From contig NC_088922.1 of assembly GCF_038396675.1 (NCBI RefSeq), forward strand, positions 5,860,001-5,924,000: a stretch of 64,000 bases of DNA, in the 5' to 3' direction. A model generated the notes under the pieces. The model worked only from the letters and a program-made list of their open reading frames with translations. It was not told where the DNA came from and did not search any database. Below are positions 38,451 through 50,711 of this stretch, piece after piece. A program made the position numbers and the translations under genes. This DNA is from Hydra vulgaris. Its lineage: Eukaryota; Cnidaria; Hydrozoa; Anthoathecata; Hydridae. Numbering within the stretch: the first letter of the stretch is position 1; each line of letters starts with the position of its first letter.

Positions 38451-38950
38451 ATAACATTTGACTTTGGATTTTTCAGTATGTTTTAACTTTTTTGTTTTTT
38501 CGTATTTAATACTATTTTCAACTAAAAAAAAATAGTAATTATAGAAACAAGTCTACAAACATATGTAAATAAAATAAATCAAAAAATATATATTGATTAC
38601 TTTTTTTTTACCTTTAACGCGACATTCAAATTTTCATTCAGTATGTATAATATAATATAAATTCAGTATGTATGTATAGTTTCATTCAGTATGTATAATC
38701 AAGTTAATTTAAGTAAAATTTGGATGTTGCTTACCAGTTAACAACCTTAATTTAACTTTTTTCACACAAGTTATGTGTCAAATTTTATCACACTTAGTTA
38801 TTTATTATGTCACATGAATTTTAACTAAGTTGAGATAATCTTATTACGTTTACGACGGAAGAACTTTTGTAAACAGCTATTTTTAAAGCGTTTCGACATT
38901 CGCATAATTTAAAAATAAACCTTTCGCATGATTAGTATAAATTAAGTGCG

Positions 38951-39128
38951 GACTTTGATCGTATTCTGAATGATACTTTCTTGCGCTGACCGTCAATAAC
39001 AAGCTTTATAATGATGGAATAATTTAAATAAAATTTGCATAACTTAATTTAAATAATACACGCATAATTACGTATTTTTGTCATTGGACTTTGATCGTAT
39101 TCTGAGTGATACTTTCTTGCGCTGACCG
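38951..39128. repeat. 42-bp direct repeat pair
   Basis: A 42-bp sequence beginning GACTTTGATCGTATTCTG at 38951 recurs at 39087 with a single change. The second copy ends just before the THAP start codon. The intervening 94 bp are not repeated. Confidence 0.9.
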
Positions 39129-39366
39129 GCAAACATCGCGAAAATGGTGAAAGAATGCTGTGTTTTTTATCGTTCAAACAATGTCTAAAGTCATCCGAAC
39201 TTAAGTTTTTGTATTTTTCCTGCTGATTCAAAGAGATGAAGATTGTGGCTTAATGCTATATATAGAGTTGATTCATCTTGCAAAAACGAACTCTGGTCGC
39301 CAAATACAAAACATATCTATGTATGCTCAAAACATTTTGTATCTGGTAAGTTTTGTATTTAAATCA

Positions 39367-39643
39367 TCTAAATATTTGAACACAAATTTGTCTTTAACTT
39401 ATTTTTTTTTTTTATATATTTCTATTCATAGTAAGTATGTTTTTCTTTCAGGAAAAAAAGAGAATTTTGAAAAGCATATTGATGTTCCATCAGTGAATAT
39501 GTTACTAACATATTCACTGATGGAACATCAATATGCTTTTCAAAATTCTCTTTTTTTCCTAAAAGAAAAACATATTTACTATGAATAGAAATATATAAAA
39601 AAAAAAAATAAGTTAAAGACAAATTTGTGTTCAAATATTTAGA
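39367..39643. repeat. 277-bp palindrome
   Basis: Perfectly centred at 39505, with arms of 138 bp that are nearly identical in reverse complement (few differences, such as poly-T length). It produces mirror-image open frames on both strands. The left arm holds the 3' part of THAP intron 1 and the start of exon 2. Confidence 0.95.
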
Positions 39644-39684
39644 ATTTTGTTCAAATATTTAATAGAATTGTTCAAATATTTAAA

Positions 39685-39715
39685 TTTTAGCACCTAACAT
39701 TGTTAGGTGCTAAAA
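39685..39715. repeat. 31-bp perfect hairpin
   Basis: TTTTAGCACCTAAC, a 3-base loop, then its exact reverse complement. It follows three direct copies of TTCAAATATTTA. Confidence 0.9.
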
Positions 39716-40688
39716 AAAATATAGCGGAATCATCCCAACGACATAACCGATTGTTGTCACAAAATGAAAGGAGAATAAATAGATTGAACAATTCTCTTGG
39801 TATATAGTTTATCTTGTTGTTTAAAATGTTTTTGTAAAAACTGTTTATGTAATAGTTGCAATTTATTTTTGTTATGCATTAAAACTAAGCATTTATAAAT
39901 TATGCGTTTGTTGCTCTTTTTTTTAGATAAAATAATGTTAAATAACTTGTAGAGCACAAAATTTATTTGTACAACTTTTGCTTTCTAATAAAATAGTTGA
40001 ATCAGACCATATTTTTTTTAAATGCCTGTGTTTGTATTTACTATATACCTAAAGCATTCAAATATTTTTTTTAGAATATCGTGTACAAAAAAAATCTCAT
40101 GTTGATGAAGTCAGTGAACAAATAAATATTAACAATGTGTTGACTGGAGTGGAGGATGTTAGTGTCTTGAACAAACAAATGCAAAAACGAGATCTCTTGT
40201 TTGGCACTATTCCTGCAGTTTTCAAAGCAAAGTTTCCAAGTGTTATTATCACTACTTCTAATCATTCACTAAAAGCCAAGAATCATGTTTTAAACTAAAA
40301 CATATATTTATTGTTGCATTTTTTATCTTTAGGGTTGTTCTTAGGTCACAAAAACAATCTCACAAAGTAAGTTTCTTCTTTGTTATTTATTCGGTCACAT
40401 TTTAAATTACTTTTTTATTTTTCACATTAACATAAGACATTTATGTGTAAATAACGTTTTCAACATTAATTGGTTCCATTTTCTTTAGTAGAGTTTCTGC
40501 TGTTGTCACTGGTTTTAGAGAGTACCTTCATGAACGAAGTTAAAAAGTCTTTAATGTTAAGCATTTTCTAAAAGCCAAGACGGAATATCGTTAATCCTCA
40601 TACCATTTACTATAAACTTTGTAAATATTGTTACAATGTTATAATTCAAGTTGTTATAATTAGTAATTTTGATCATTGTATATACATA

Positions 40689-40731
40689 ATAAAAAATATT
40701 TTTCACATATACTGTGAAAAATATTTTTTAT
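40689..40731. repeat. 43-bp hairpin
   Basis: Arms ATAAAAAATATTTTTCACA and complement around a short TATACT centre. Confidence 0.85.
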
Positions 40732-41035
40732 TTGTAACATTTGTTCCACATAAATTAAAAATATGTAGAATAGATATTACACTGTGGAAAATTTAAAGCA
40801 AAATGTATAGTTTTTAAATATTATTAGAAATCAATATGTAGTATTTTTGTTTTATTTATTGACTAGTCTGTAAACTGTGCAATAATTTCAAAATGATGAA
40901 TTAATTGAACTCCATAATTCCTTTATACATATTTCACAGATTAATTGTAATTTAACGCTAAATTTCGTTCTAAAAAATCAAGTAAAATCTCTTCAGCCTG
41001 TAAAATAGATTTTTCTGTCTAATCCCGACAGATTT

Positions 41036-41068
41036 AAAAAAGAAATTTTATATTATAATTTCTTTTTT
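41036..41068. repeat. 33-bp hairpin
   Basis: Arms AAAAAAGAAATT and AATTTCTTTTTT around a 9-bp AT centre. Confidence 0.75.
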
Positions 41069-41697
41069 ACATATTTAGTTACATATTTTAATCAGTATTA
41101 AAATGTAAAGTAATTGTTGCGTTTGAAGTTGTTGTCATTAAGCAAATAAACAGTCATCGCCTGTTCCTTGAGGTTCTTTTTTCGGACTTTCAAGTGCAAT
41201 CCCCGTGTAATTTATGTATTATTTATTGACATTGGTATTTTATATTATTTATAATAAGTATTTATAATATGGTAGCTTGATCAAAAGTACGTAAGACAAG
41301 TAATTTGATCTATTCCTTCAGACCGGTTGTGTGGACACTGGGGCAGTTGCAGCAAGTACTTGAAGTACACATTTATGACTACGCAAAAAAATTTTTCTTT
41401 CTTTTAATTACTATTAATTAATTAAGTAAACAGTAGCGTGTTTAATATGTAACCTAATATAAAATTTCCTGTAATAAACTTTATTACTTGTATAAAAAGC
41501 TTATCTATTAAATCTAACTTATTTTGATAACGTTCAGTAGCCTCTTTTGATAGTTTTTCTTGATAATCATAAGACATTTTCAAAGCGTTTAAGTAGTGTT
41601 GTACTGAAATCAACGCGTTTGTTTGCCCCCATATCATAATGGAAGATACTTTTATTTTTTAATTACGCAACGATCACGTGGTTTTTTCGCCGCAAGA

Positions 41698-41698
<1 letters not shown>

Positions 41699-41746
<48 letters not shown>
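41699..41746. repeat. (TA)n microsatellite
   Basis: Uninterrupted TA of about 48 bp. Confidence 0.95.
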
Positions 41747-41749
<3 letters not shown>

Positions 41750-42429
41750 CATCACAAAGTTGTTTTTGTAATGGTTCTTACCTTGTCCATGGTGACAATG
41801 GCTTCTCTCAGGAGAAAAGTTTTAAGTTTTTTTCTTTATTACTTGTTGTTATAGACTTTATCACCTTTCTATCTTAATAAAATTAATTTTATTAACTGAA
41901 TTCAATCCTTTTTAATTCAAGAAAAAGATTAATCTTGCTTAAGCTATGAAAGTATTTTTCTATAATTTTTGACTGGGTCCTTTGTTTTACTAATATGACT
42001 TCCAAAAGTGCTGTGACAATTTTCAGAAAAAAAATTATTTTATCTTTTTTGCAAAGTATAAAACCCATAATGAGAGAATTTCGACCATTTATTGCTTTTT
42101 GTTTGGGCTTGCCTTGGAAGTTTTTGCAAGAGTAGCCTAAAAAAAATGCAATGTACCAACCTAATGTACTAACCAACCAAAAATGCAATGTAACAACCTA
42201 CTTCCTGCTCTGCTGCTTCGTAGGATACGCTTTTTACGCAAAGGTTAGGAGAAGCCAACTCCAAAATAAAACACCCTCTGTCTTGGGGCTCTTGGTTGAA
42301 TAAAGGGCAGTGATGGTATCTCGATAAAATTACTCATTTTGGGCAGATATAAAACGCATCCGGCTACTGTCTTCTTAAAGGCTTCTTTGACAAAGACTTA
42401 AGGAGTAAACAAATCTTATCTGTTGACCA

Positions 42430-44752
42430 GCCTTGCACTCCTTCTCAATCTATAAGACTGGCATAGATGTATTTATAATATATTATTTCCAATTTAGGAT
42501 GTTGAATGCTAAATCTTCTTGACTCAAAGCATGGGTTTTGCTTGTGTCCCTGTTTTTATGATTAGGCACAACCCATTATTTTCCTTTATTTCGTAAAGAC
42601 TCCAATAGTCACAAGTTTGGCCTGGGCATTTACATTCGTAAGATTTCATCCATTTGTCGGGAAACTAGGTTTGAATCCACCGACGAATATTTTATGTGCT
42701 TTCTTTTAGCACCACTTCATTCTATTGCCTTTCTCTTTATTGTATATTGTTCTCCTTCATTTCAAGACTGAACTCTTTTTGATGTTATATCTGATCAAAT
42801 TGATCAAGCTCTCTCTCTTTATCCTTCAGCCAATATCGTTGTTGTTGGTGACTTAAATGCTCATCAGACTGAATAGCTTGGCTCTAGTGTCAGTGACTCT
42901 GCAGGTGTTAGTGCCCACAACTTTTATCTTTCTTGATCTCTAACTCAAATAGTCAACTTTTCAACTCGTTTTCCAGAAAATCTGAATCTATTTACCTTCT
43001 CTACTCGACTTATGTTTTGTTTATGATCCTAGTCAGTGCTCAGTTTCTCCACATTTACACTTAGGTGCTACTGATTACGGTTTGATCTCTCTAAAACTAT
43101 CATCTCATTTTTATATTCTTGGATTCAGGCTAGCATGGAATGTTTTATTCCCTATTGACGATTCCAGTACAAACCTCACTTTTCTCCATGGTTTACCTCA
43201 AACTTTGCTGCTGCAATTTCCAATCAAAACCATTACTTTCATATCTATCAGCAAAACAATTCTCCAGAAAACAGATGTCTGTTTATAACTGCAATAAACC
43301 ATTGTAAATAGGTTTTGTTTGAAGCCAAAGCCCGCTATTCTCAGGTCAGGAAATCTCTTACAGCTTTTGGTACGGACAGCATACCTGTTATAGTCTTACA
43401 GAAGTGTTCTCCGGAGCTGCTGTCTATACTTTCAAAACTATTTAACAAGCATTTATCAGAGTATTATTTTCCAGCTTGCTGGAAAGCGGCATCTGTTATC
43501 CCTATCTTTAAAAATTCTGGAGAGCGATATGATTCATCTAACTACCGTCCCATTAGTCTTCTTCCTATCAAAAGCAAGGTTTTCGATCTTCTCGTTCTGC
43601 AGCTGATTTGCTAACAGTAATAACCGATAGGTTTTATCATGCATTAGATAAAAATGGAGAGATTAAGGCTATCGCTGTTGACATTTTTAAAGCTTTTGAT
43701 AAAGTTTGGCATACTAGTCTTCTCCATAAGCTTTCTTCTTACGGTGTATCTGGTAACATCTTTAAGATTATTGAATTTTTTCTTTCCAATCGTCGTATAA
43801 AAGTTGTCCTCAATGGACAGCACTCTTATTCATATCTTGTAACTTCAGGGGTACCTCAAGGTTCAATCGTCGGCCCTATACTCTTTAATTTATATTAACA
43901 ATCTTCCAGAATTTCTCACATCTAACGCTCTGATCGCTGATGATATTACCATTTATTCTTTTCATGATAAGAAGCCTACACTCTTTGATTGCTTGGAGGG
44001 GGCATTTGAGCTTGAAAAGGATTTCACTTCTGCTACAGCATGGGGCTCACGTGACTGATGAACTTTAATTCAAATAAAACTCAATTTTTTTCAGCCAATC
44101 GTTATCGCAATAATTTAGATCTTCCTATATTTATGAACAGTAATGTACTCAATGAGTCATATACCCTTTATCTTTTAGGATTAACTCTTATGTCCGATCT
44201 TTCTTGGAAACTATATATCAAATCAGTTGCAAAATTAGCATCTGCTAAGGTTTCATCTCTTTATCGTGCTCGACACTTTCTTACTCTGGATTCTATTCTT
44301 TATCTCTATAAATCTCAATTCCGGCCTTGTATGGAATACTGTTGCCATATAATGGGGCAGATCTTCCAATTATACACTTTCTCTTTTAGACAAGGTGCAA
44401 ATACGCATTGTAAACATAGTTAGACCAAAAACTGTAATGGGCACTTCTCTAAAGAGCTAGCGTCTATTGTACGATCTACTATAATTCATTTTTGTGTTAT
44501 TCGTTATTCAATTAAGTCTCATCCATTTACAATGACTGCTTCTAAGTGCTCCAAAAATTCTTATTTGTCTAGTTTTTTTCCTCAGACATCAGTTTTTTGA
44601 AATGCGCTTCTTTTATCTAGCTTTCCTGATTCATATAATTTGCAATCTTTTAAGTTATCTGTCAATCTTTATCTTGCTCTAAAAACTTCATTTTTTCATT
44701 TCCAGTAATTTCTACTCTAATTGTGGTTGCTTGTAGCCTAGTTGGAAGCAAA
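42430..44752 (+). pseudogene. Jockey-like LINE, ORF2 relic with 3' end
   Basis: The 5' part holds degraded endonuclease blocks (around VVGDLNAHQT near 42845, LLDLCFVYDPSQCSVSPH near 43003). RT follows: [80 protein letters not shown], then ALIADDITIYSF where the usual F/YADD reads IADD. Thumb and C-terminal blocks include LGLTLMSDLSWKLY, SLYRARHFLTLDS and YKSQFRPCMEYCCHI, ending [11 protein letters not shown]-stop at about 44706. A (TA)n tail follows. The frame is shifted several times and lacks the residues between RT motifs 2 and 3 (a deletion near 43600). The start is 5'-truncated and no ORF1 was found. Confidence 0.8.
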
Positions 44753-44755
44753 GGT

Positions 44756-44873
<118 letters not shown>

Positions 44874-45375
44874 ATATATTTATATAGTGTGTATTACACA
44901 CACTTACAAAAAAAGTCAAACTACTCTGCAAAAGACTGATCTATATTTCATCTTTAGATGCTAAAATAACAAAATATACATACATATTATTAAACTTAGT
45001 GAAAAAAACTAAAAAAGAACACCACTCAAAACCTATGCTACTCACTTAATATTTTTTTCTTTCATTATTTTTTACTATGGGAATGTTACCAAAGATGTTA
45101 TTACATTAATAGCAACATTGCTCATATCTTTTATTGTCATTCTTACCATATATTGTCGGTTTGAAAAGGATGTTGCATTGAACCGTTATGTGAAGTGTTT
45201 TTTTCTACAAACAAAATTATTAGAACACCTCGTTGTGAAGATTATTTTGGGACTAACTATTATACTTTATTAATCGCGTATCTTAATGCTTACATTTTTT
45301 AAACAAAAATATATAAAATTATTTTTTTATGGATAAGTACACAATCTAATTAAATATTATCTTCTTTTTTTAGCA

Positions 45376-46352
45376 ATGAGGAGGGTATGTGGTATTTCTC
45401 CACAAAAACTAGGTGAAACTCGTGCATTATTAAAAAATACAACCATGTAACAATACAAAATAGATGAGATACTCAACATTTTGCAAGGCACTGTGAAAAT
45501 AGTGAAGCAAAAACTTGATTCTGACATATCTTTACAACCTGGTCGTAAAGACGCTTCTGGCAGAAAAAGGTTAACAGCACCCAGGACCGACAGAAAAATC
45601 AGGAATATTTGTTTACAGCAAAGAAAACATGGATATTTTCCAACGTACAGTCCAGAGATGTCTTTAAAAATTTGATTTAACTTTACGTCGGCTAGCACGT
45701 AAACCAAAGTTAACACCCATAATGGTGAAGAAACGTCTAAACTGGGCAAAAAATATAAAATATTTACAGAGGATGACTGGTAAAAAGTAACGCTGAATAA
45801 AAATTTTTAATTGTAAAATTTAACTTGATTTTGGTATCTTTTTAAACCTTATTTGTGTATGTTTTAGTTTGTTTTTCAGATGAGAGCATTTTTCAGGTCG
45901 TAAGCATCCTACATCTGCCATGGTGTGATCGGTAAATAATTTTCAAGGTTCTAGAAGGCTGCAAATGGTAAAAAAGGCAAAGAGACAAGATCAGTATAAT
46001 GAAATTCCTAATGATAGACTGATACCACATTTGACACAATGATTCTCAAATGAAGAAAAATATATTTTTATGCATGATGGAGCACCATGTCACAAGGCTA
46101 AAACTATTACAAAGTTTTTGAAAGAAAAAACATTGATGTCTTGGATTGGCCTGGAAATTTTCCGGATTTAAATCCGATTGAGAATGTATGGGAGCTGCTT
46201 AAGTGGGAAATGGCCGAAAGTACAACAACAATGAGCAGTTGATTGAAAAACTAATGTATGTGTGAAACCACAGTGAAGAGCTGCAAACAGCGGTTAAAAA
46301 GTGTATTTTGAGTGTGCTGCGGCGCATACAAAGCGTAATTGCAGCAAAGTGA
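45376..46352 (+). pseudogene. Tc1-like DD34E transposase relic
   Basis: It starts MRRVCGISPQKLGETRALLK (N-terminal HTH). GRKDASGRKRLTAPRTDRKI follows, then a block ending PIMVKKRLNWAK and FTEDDW. About 85-90 bp of non-coding AT-rich sequence with GT...AG borders (roughly 45787-45880) precedes FSDESIFQVVS. Later frames give IFMHDGAPCHKAKTITKF, DWPGNFPDLNPIENVWELLK and LRRIQSVIAAK-stop. The Asp of MHDGAP and the Glu of PIENVW are separated by 34 residues, so this is DD34E. Several stops and frame changes make it inactive. No terminal inverted repeats were found. Confidence 0.75.
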
Positions 46353-46835
46353 TATCATACAAATTATTAGCTATTTAATTCTTATGATTTTCTATTTATT
46401 ATATTATATTATCATATTATTTATATTAATTATTTTCTATTATTATCTTTTAAATACATGTATTTGTTCTTAAAAAATATTGATTTTTATTTATCCATAG
46501 TAAAATGTCCTTAAATGATAAAAAATTGTCCACGAAAATCGTATTTACTACGTAACTTTGTTTTTTTCTTGTTAAGTCTAATAATATGGCAAGCCACTGT
46601 ATCTCTAATATCTGTAATATATGCAACAATAAGTCCGTAATTGTTCTGGCTGTCATATGCTTAATTGTGTGATAATGAAGTTTTTTACCGCATTTACTTT
46701 TACGGTGAACAGACTTGTTTTTATTGATCGAAGAAATTTTTTTTTTTTTTTTTTTTATAATACAAATTTAAAAGTAAAAATACAAGTTGCTATTAATTAT
46801 TAAATATGGCAATAACTATTAGTGAAATTTGAATA

Positions 46836-47597
46836 ATGTTCAAGGAAATGTTTGCGGAGTACAAAAAAGATATAGTATTACTAATAAAACAACAAGAAGA
46901 AAATATTCTTAAACTCATCAGTGCGAACGCAAAAATAACGAGCGATCGACAACAAAAAGCTGAAACAAACATTAATGACAGCATGGAAAAAATTAAACGA
47001 TTAGAAAAGGATGTATTTGATATAAAGGAAAGTTTAAATTTCCACGAGGAACTTATCGAAAATAAGGTCAAAAATAATATTGAGTCTATTGAAAAAAAAA
47101 GACTTTGTAAAACCGAAGCACATAAAAACGATGAGTATATTGACTTTAAAAAAAAACTTAGGGAAATAGAGGATCGGTCACGAAGAAATAACCTTAGGAT
47201 TGATGGCATCAAAGAAAATGAAAATGAAACATGGTCTGAAAGTGAAATAAAAGTGATTAAACTTTTTGAGGAGACTCTAGGGGTGAAAAATGTGAGAATT
47301 GAACGAGCGCATCGTAGTGGACGCCGAGATACAAAAACACCACGCACAATTATTATTAAGCTGTTAGACTACAAAGATAAGGTAGAAACTTTAAAAAATT
47401 CTTCTAAATTAAAGGGGGAAAATATCTACATAAACGAAGATTTTTGCTTCGAAACGAACTTAATAAGAAAAGAACTTAGAGAAAAAATGAAAATTGAGCG
47501 GCAGCTGGGAAAATTTGCATACATTTCATATGATAAGCTGATTGTACGCGAATGGGTGTCTAAGAAAACGAAAGAAATCCCGAAACCGTGTCAGTAA
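46836..47597 (+). CDS. LINE ORF1 protein (L1-type coiled coil and RNA-binding fold)
   Basis: 253 codons are open. Residues 1-110 are a coiled coil rich in Lys, Glu and Leu heptads (KIKRLEKDVFDIKESLNFHE). Then comes LREIEDRSRRNNLRIDGIKE, the start of an L1 ORF1p-like RRM ('Transposase_22'), and FEETLGVKNVRIERAHRSG, then TPRTIIIKLLDYKDKVETL and IYINEDFCFETNLIRKELRE of the C-terminal domain. Such proteins bind LINE RNA as trimers and act as nucleic-acid chaperones. An upstream ATG at 46806 (MAITISEI) is followed by a stop in the same frame, so either the true start was there and has been hit, or translation begins at 46836. ORF2 starts 72 bp downstream. Confidence 0.85.
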   Translation: MFKEMFAEYKKDIVLLIKQQEENILKLISANAKITSDRQQKAETNINDSMEKIKRLEKDVFDIKESLNFHEELIENKVKNNIESIEKKRLCKTEAHKNDEYIDFKKKLREIEDRSRRNNLRIDGIKENENETWSESEIKVIKLFEETLGVKNVRIERAHRSGRRDTKTPRTIIIKLLDYKDKVETLKNSSKLKGENIYINEDFCFETNLIRKELREKMKIERQLGKFAYISYDKLIVREWVSKKTKEIPKPCQ

Positions 47598-47668
47598 GAG
47601 TTTGGTTTATTACTTTTCTTTTAACTATTCCTAATTATTTTATTAACTATTTTTGCGTTTAATTATAT

Positions 47669-50600
47669 ATGTGTTACTTTAAAATAGAGGAAAACTTTAT
47701 AATTGAATTTCTAGATGAAAATGTCGCACTCAGTGACGTCGATGACTCTAATAACTTTAATCAAAAAATTGAAAGCCAATACTATACAGTTATTGAATCT
47801 TCTCAATATCTTCAACAAAAAAAAATAGTTTTTCAATTTTAAACATTGATATTCGAAGTTTAAATAAAAATTTTGAAAATCTAAGGTTTTTGTTGGATGA
47901 ATTAAAACACGATTTTAAAATTATTTGTCTAACGGAAACTTGGTGTAAGCGTGGTGAAACACATGCCCAATTTAAACTAATTAATTACTCATCAGTTCAT
48001 TAACCACGTGGTTTTGGTGTTGGTGGGGGTGTATGTATTTTTGTTCACAACTCAATTAGTTATAATTTACGTCACGATCTCTGTGTAAATGAAAAAGATT
48101 GTGAGTCATTATGCATTGAAATAATAAATAAAACCACAAAAAAAATAATTATAAATGCCACATATAGACCTCCATCTTCTAGCTTAAAAAAATTTAAAAC
48201 TCATCTTAAACCATTCTTAACAAATATTAATAAAACCCGAAGTCATGCCTACTTAGTTGGGGATTTTAACATAGACCTAATAAACCATGCTTCAAATAAT
48301 AATGTTAACAATTTTATTAATACTCTTCTTCAATATAATTTAATTCCGTCAATAAACAAGCCAACGAGAGTGACTAACAACTCTTCTACACTTCTTGATA
48401 ATATAATAACTAATAACCATCTTAATAACAGTGTTTACACAGGCATAATCAAAACTGACTTATCAGATCATTTCCCAACATTTCTAGTTACTAACAATAT
48501 ATTATTTAACAGTATTCTTTCTCAATCCATTATATTTAGGCGACAGATCAATGAAAACTCGGTAAAAAAATTTCAAAATCTTTTAAAAGACAACGTTAAT
48601 TGGAATTTGGTATTGCAGTCACATGACGTTAACAACGCATATGATCTATTTTTAAATCAATTCTGCAAGCAATATAATAAAGCATTTCCTGAAAAAAAAA
48701 TAACTGTAAAAACCAAAACTGTTTTAACTCCATGGATGTCTAACGGGTTACTAAAATCTTCAAAATGAAAACAAAAGTTATATGATAAGTACTTGAAAAA
48801 AAAATCTTATAGAAACGAAATGACATATAAAAATTATAAAAATATATTTGAAAAAACAAAAAGGAACTCAAAAAAGCTTTATAATGCAAAGCCACCGGAA
48901 ACACTAAAAAAACATGGAGTGTAATTAAAGAAATAATAGGAAAAAATATTTATGCGAGAAACATTCTGCCAAAAAAAATAACAATTGATAAAAACACAAT
49001 TTATGATAAATCAATTATTGCTGAAAAACTAAACAGCTTCTTTACTAATACTGGTCCGAATTTGGCATTAAAAATTCCTATGAATTCAACACCATTTTAA
49101 TCTTATTTAAAAAGTTACGATAAAGTCATGGATGAACCTAATTTAAAACTAATTGAATTGCAAACCGCCTTTTTTTACCTTAAAACTAACAAAAGTGCTG
49201 GATTTGATAAAATTAACGTTAATGTTGTAAAATCAATATATAATATAATAGAACCCTCGTTATTTCACATATTTAATCTTTCACTTAAAACAGGTATCGT
49301 CCCTGAAAAGCTAAATATTGCACAAATCACGCCGATATTTAAGTCCGGAGATGACTCAAATATTTCTAATTATAGGCCAATATCTATTTTACCTTGTTTT
49401 TCAAAATTACTTGAGAGAATAATGTACAATAGACTTTTTAATCACTTATCAGAAAACGACATGCTGTATTCAAAACAATTTGGTTTCAAAAAAAAAAATT
49501 CAACGGAGCATGCAGTGATTGAACTAGTAAATCAAATATCAAGTGCATTCAGTAGTAACTACTTTATCTTAGGAGTTTTCATTGATCTGTCAAAAGCTTT
49601 CGATACCGTTAATCATAATATACTAATAAAAAAACTTGAACACTATGGTGTAAAAAATAACAATTTACTTTGGTTCAAAAGTTATTTGGCCGATAGAAAA
49701 CAATTTATAGTTTATGAACAAAAACAAACATTTCCGACTGCCGTAACTTGTGGGGTTCCCCAGGGCTCTATTTTAGAACCACTGTTGTTCCTAGTGTATA
49801 TTAATGATTTAAATTTAGCAACAGACCCATTAACTTGTATTCTTTTTGCAGATGACTCTAATCTTTTTTACTCCCACAGTGATATTAATACACTATTTGA
49901 AACAACAAACGAACAAATATTGAAAGTTAATGAGTGGTTCAAAAGTAATAAACTTTCTCTAAATGTGGATAAAACCAAATTTATTTTGTTCCACAAAGTT
50001 AATAAATCAAAAAATATTCCCATCAAATTGCCTAATCTAATAATCAATAACACTAACATTAAAAGAGAAAACTCAGTAAACTTTCTAGGCGTAATCTTAG
50101 ACGAACATTTACGTTGGAGTTTACATATAAAAAGTATTGAAAATAAAATATCAAAAAATTTAGCAATGATATATAGGGCTAAACCATTTTTAAGCAGTAG
50201 TTCTTTGAAAAGTTTATATTTCTCTTTTATTCATTGTTATTTAACTTACTGCAATATTGCATGGGCAAGTACAAACCATACAAAATTAAAAAAATTGTAC
50301 TATAAACAAAAACACGCGTGCAGAATAATTTTTGGAGCTAATAGAACACTACCTTGTGAGCCTCTTCTGCGTATACTTGGAGCATTAAATATATATAAAA
50401 TCAACTTACACCAAGTTTTAATGTTCATGTATAAAACAAATTTAGGATTATCTCCTAAAATATTTCAATCCTATTTTGACAAAATAGTTCATAAATATCC
50501 AACAAAATTTTCAAGTAACAACTTTGTTGTCCCAAAATATAATTCAAAACTAACTTCATATTCAGTTCTTTATGGTGGACCCTACTTGTGGAAAATGTTT

Positions 50601-50711
50601 CCCAAAATTGTAAATAGACATAAAACTAGTATAGAGCAGTTTAAAAATGAATCAAAACAAGCATTCTTACTTATGGATTTTAATATATCCGATTTTAAAT
50701 GTTTTTTTTAA
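47669..50711 (+). pseudogene. LINE ORF2: AP endonuclease and reverse transcriptase
   Basis: Starts MCYFKIEENFII. Endonuclease motifs follow: NIDIRSLNKN (Asn), ICLTETW (Glu), ATYRPPSSS, YLVGDFNIDL (Asp-x-Asn) and LSDHFPTF (catalytic Asp-His). RT from 49128 is open for 527 codons: NKSAGFDKINVNVVK, ITPIFKSGDDSNISNYRPIS, FIDLSKAFDTVNH, TCGVPQGSILEPLLFLVYIN, CILFADDSNLFY (catalytic FADD), NKLSLNVDKTKFILF, FLGVILDEHLRW, and C-terminal SVLYGGPYLWKMFP. Breaks: a frame shift in an A9 run near 47822, stops at about 48001, 48766 and 49098, and a frame shift near 48890. It nicks target DNA and primes reverse transcription there; this copy cannot make the full protein. Confidence 0.9.

Larger units (their letters stand above)
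39144..40298 (+). pseudogene. THAP-domain gene remnant
   Basis: Exon 1 (39144-39345) starts MVKECCVFYRSNN and, across frame changes, gives FPADSKR, LWLNAIYRV, NELWSPNTK and VCSKHFVSGK. These are the Cys, Trp, Cys-x-x-His and following residues of a THAP zinc finger. A GTAAG donor and a TTTCAG acceptor (exon 2 from 39452) continue in phase with KKENFEKHIDVPSVNML, fitting the 'DYVPSxN' end of THAP domains. Exon 2 is then cut by the centre of a 277-bp palindrome. A possible later exon (40075-40298) reads EYRVQKKSHVDEVSEQININ, GVEDVSVLNKQMQKRD and ends KAKNHVLN-stop. THAP domains bind DNA and derive from P-element-type transposases. The first exon has at least two frame changes. Confidence 0.55.
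40299..42429. other. Region without an assignable gene
   Basis: Two minus-strand frames are open but unrecognised. The first, 41422-41637 (71 codons), contains LNALKMSYDYQEKLSKEATE, which looks helical. The second, 41892-42188 (98 codons), contains CKNFQGKPKQKAI. A (TA)n tract at 41699-41746 separates them. Two copies of AAAATGCAATGTA sit 45 bp apart near 42147 and 42179. Confidence 0.35.

Noticed and set aside
39253-39634. Two nearly identical proteins on opposite strands
   Set aside because: They are the mirror translation of the 277-bp palindrome, not two genes.
41422-42188. Two minus-strand frames as parts of one gene
   Set aside because: No splice sites in phase and a (TA)n tract between them; left as unassigned.
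46793-47347. 184-codon minus-strand frame rich in Ser, Phe and Leu
   Set aside because: Antisense shadow of the LINE ORF1 coiled coil.
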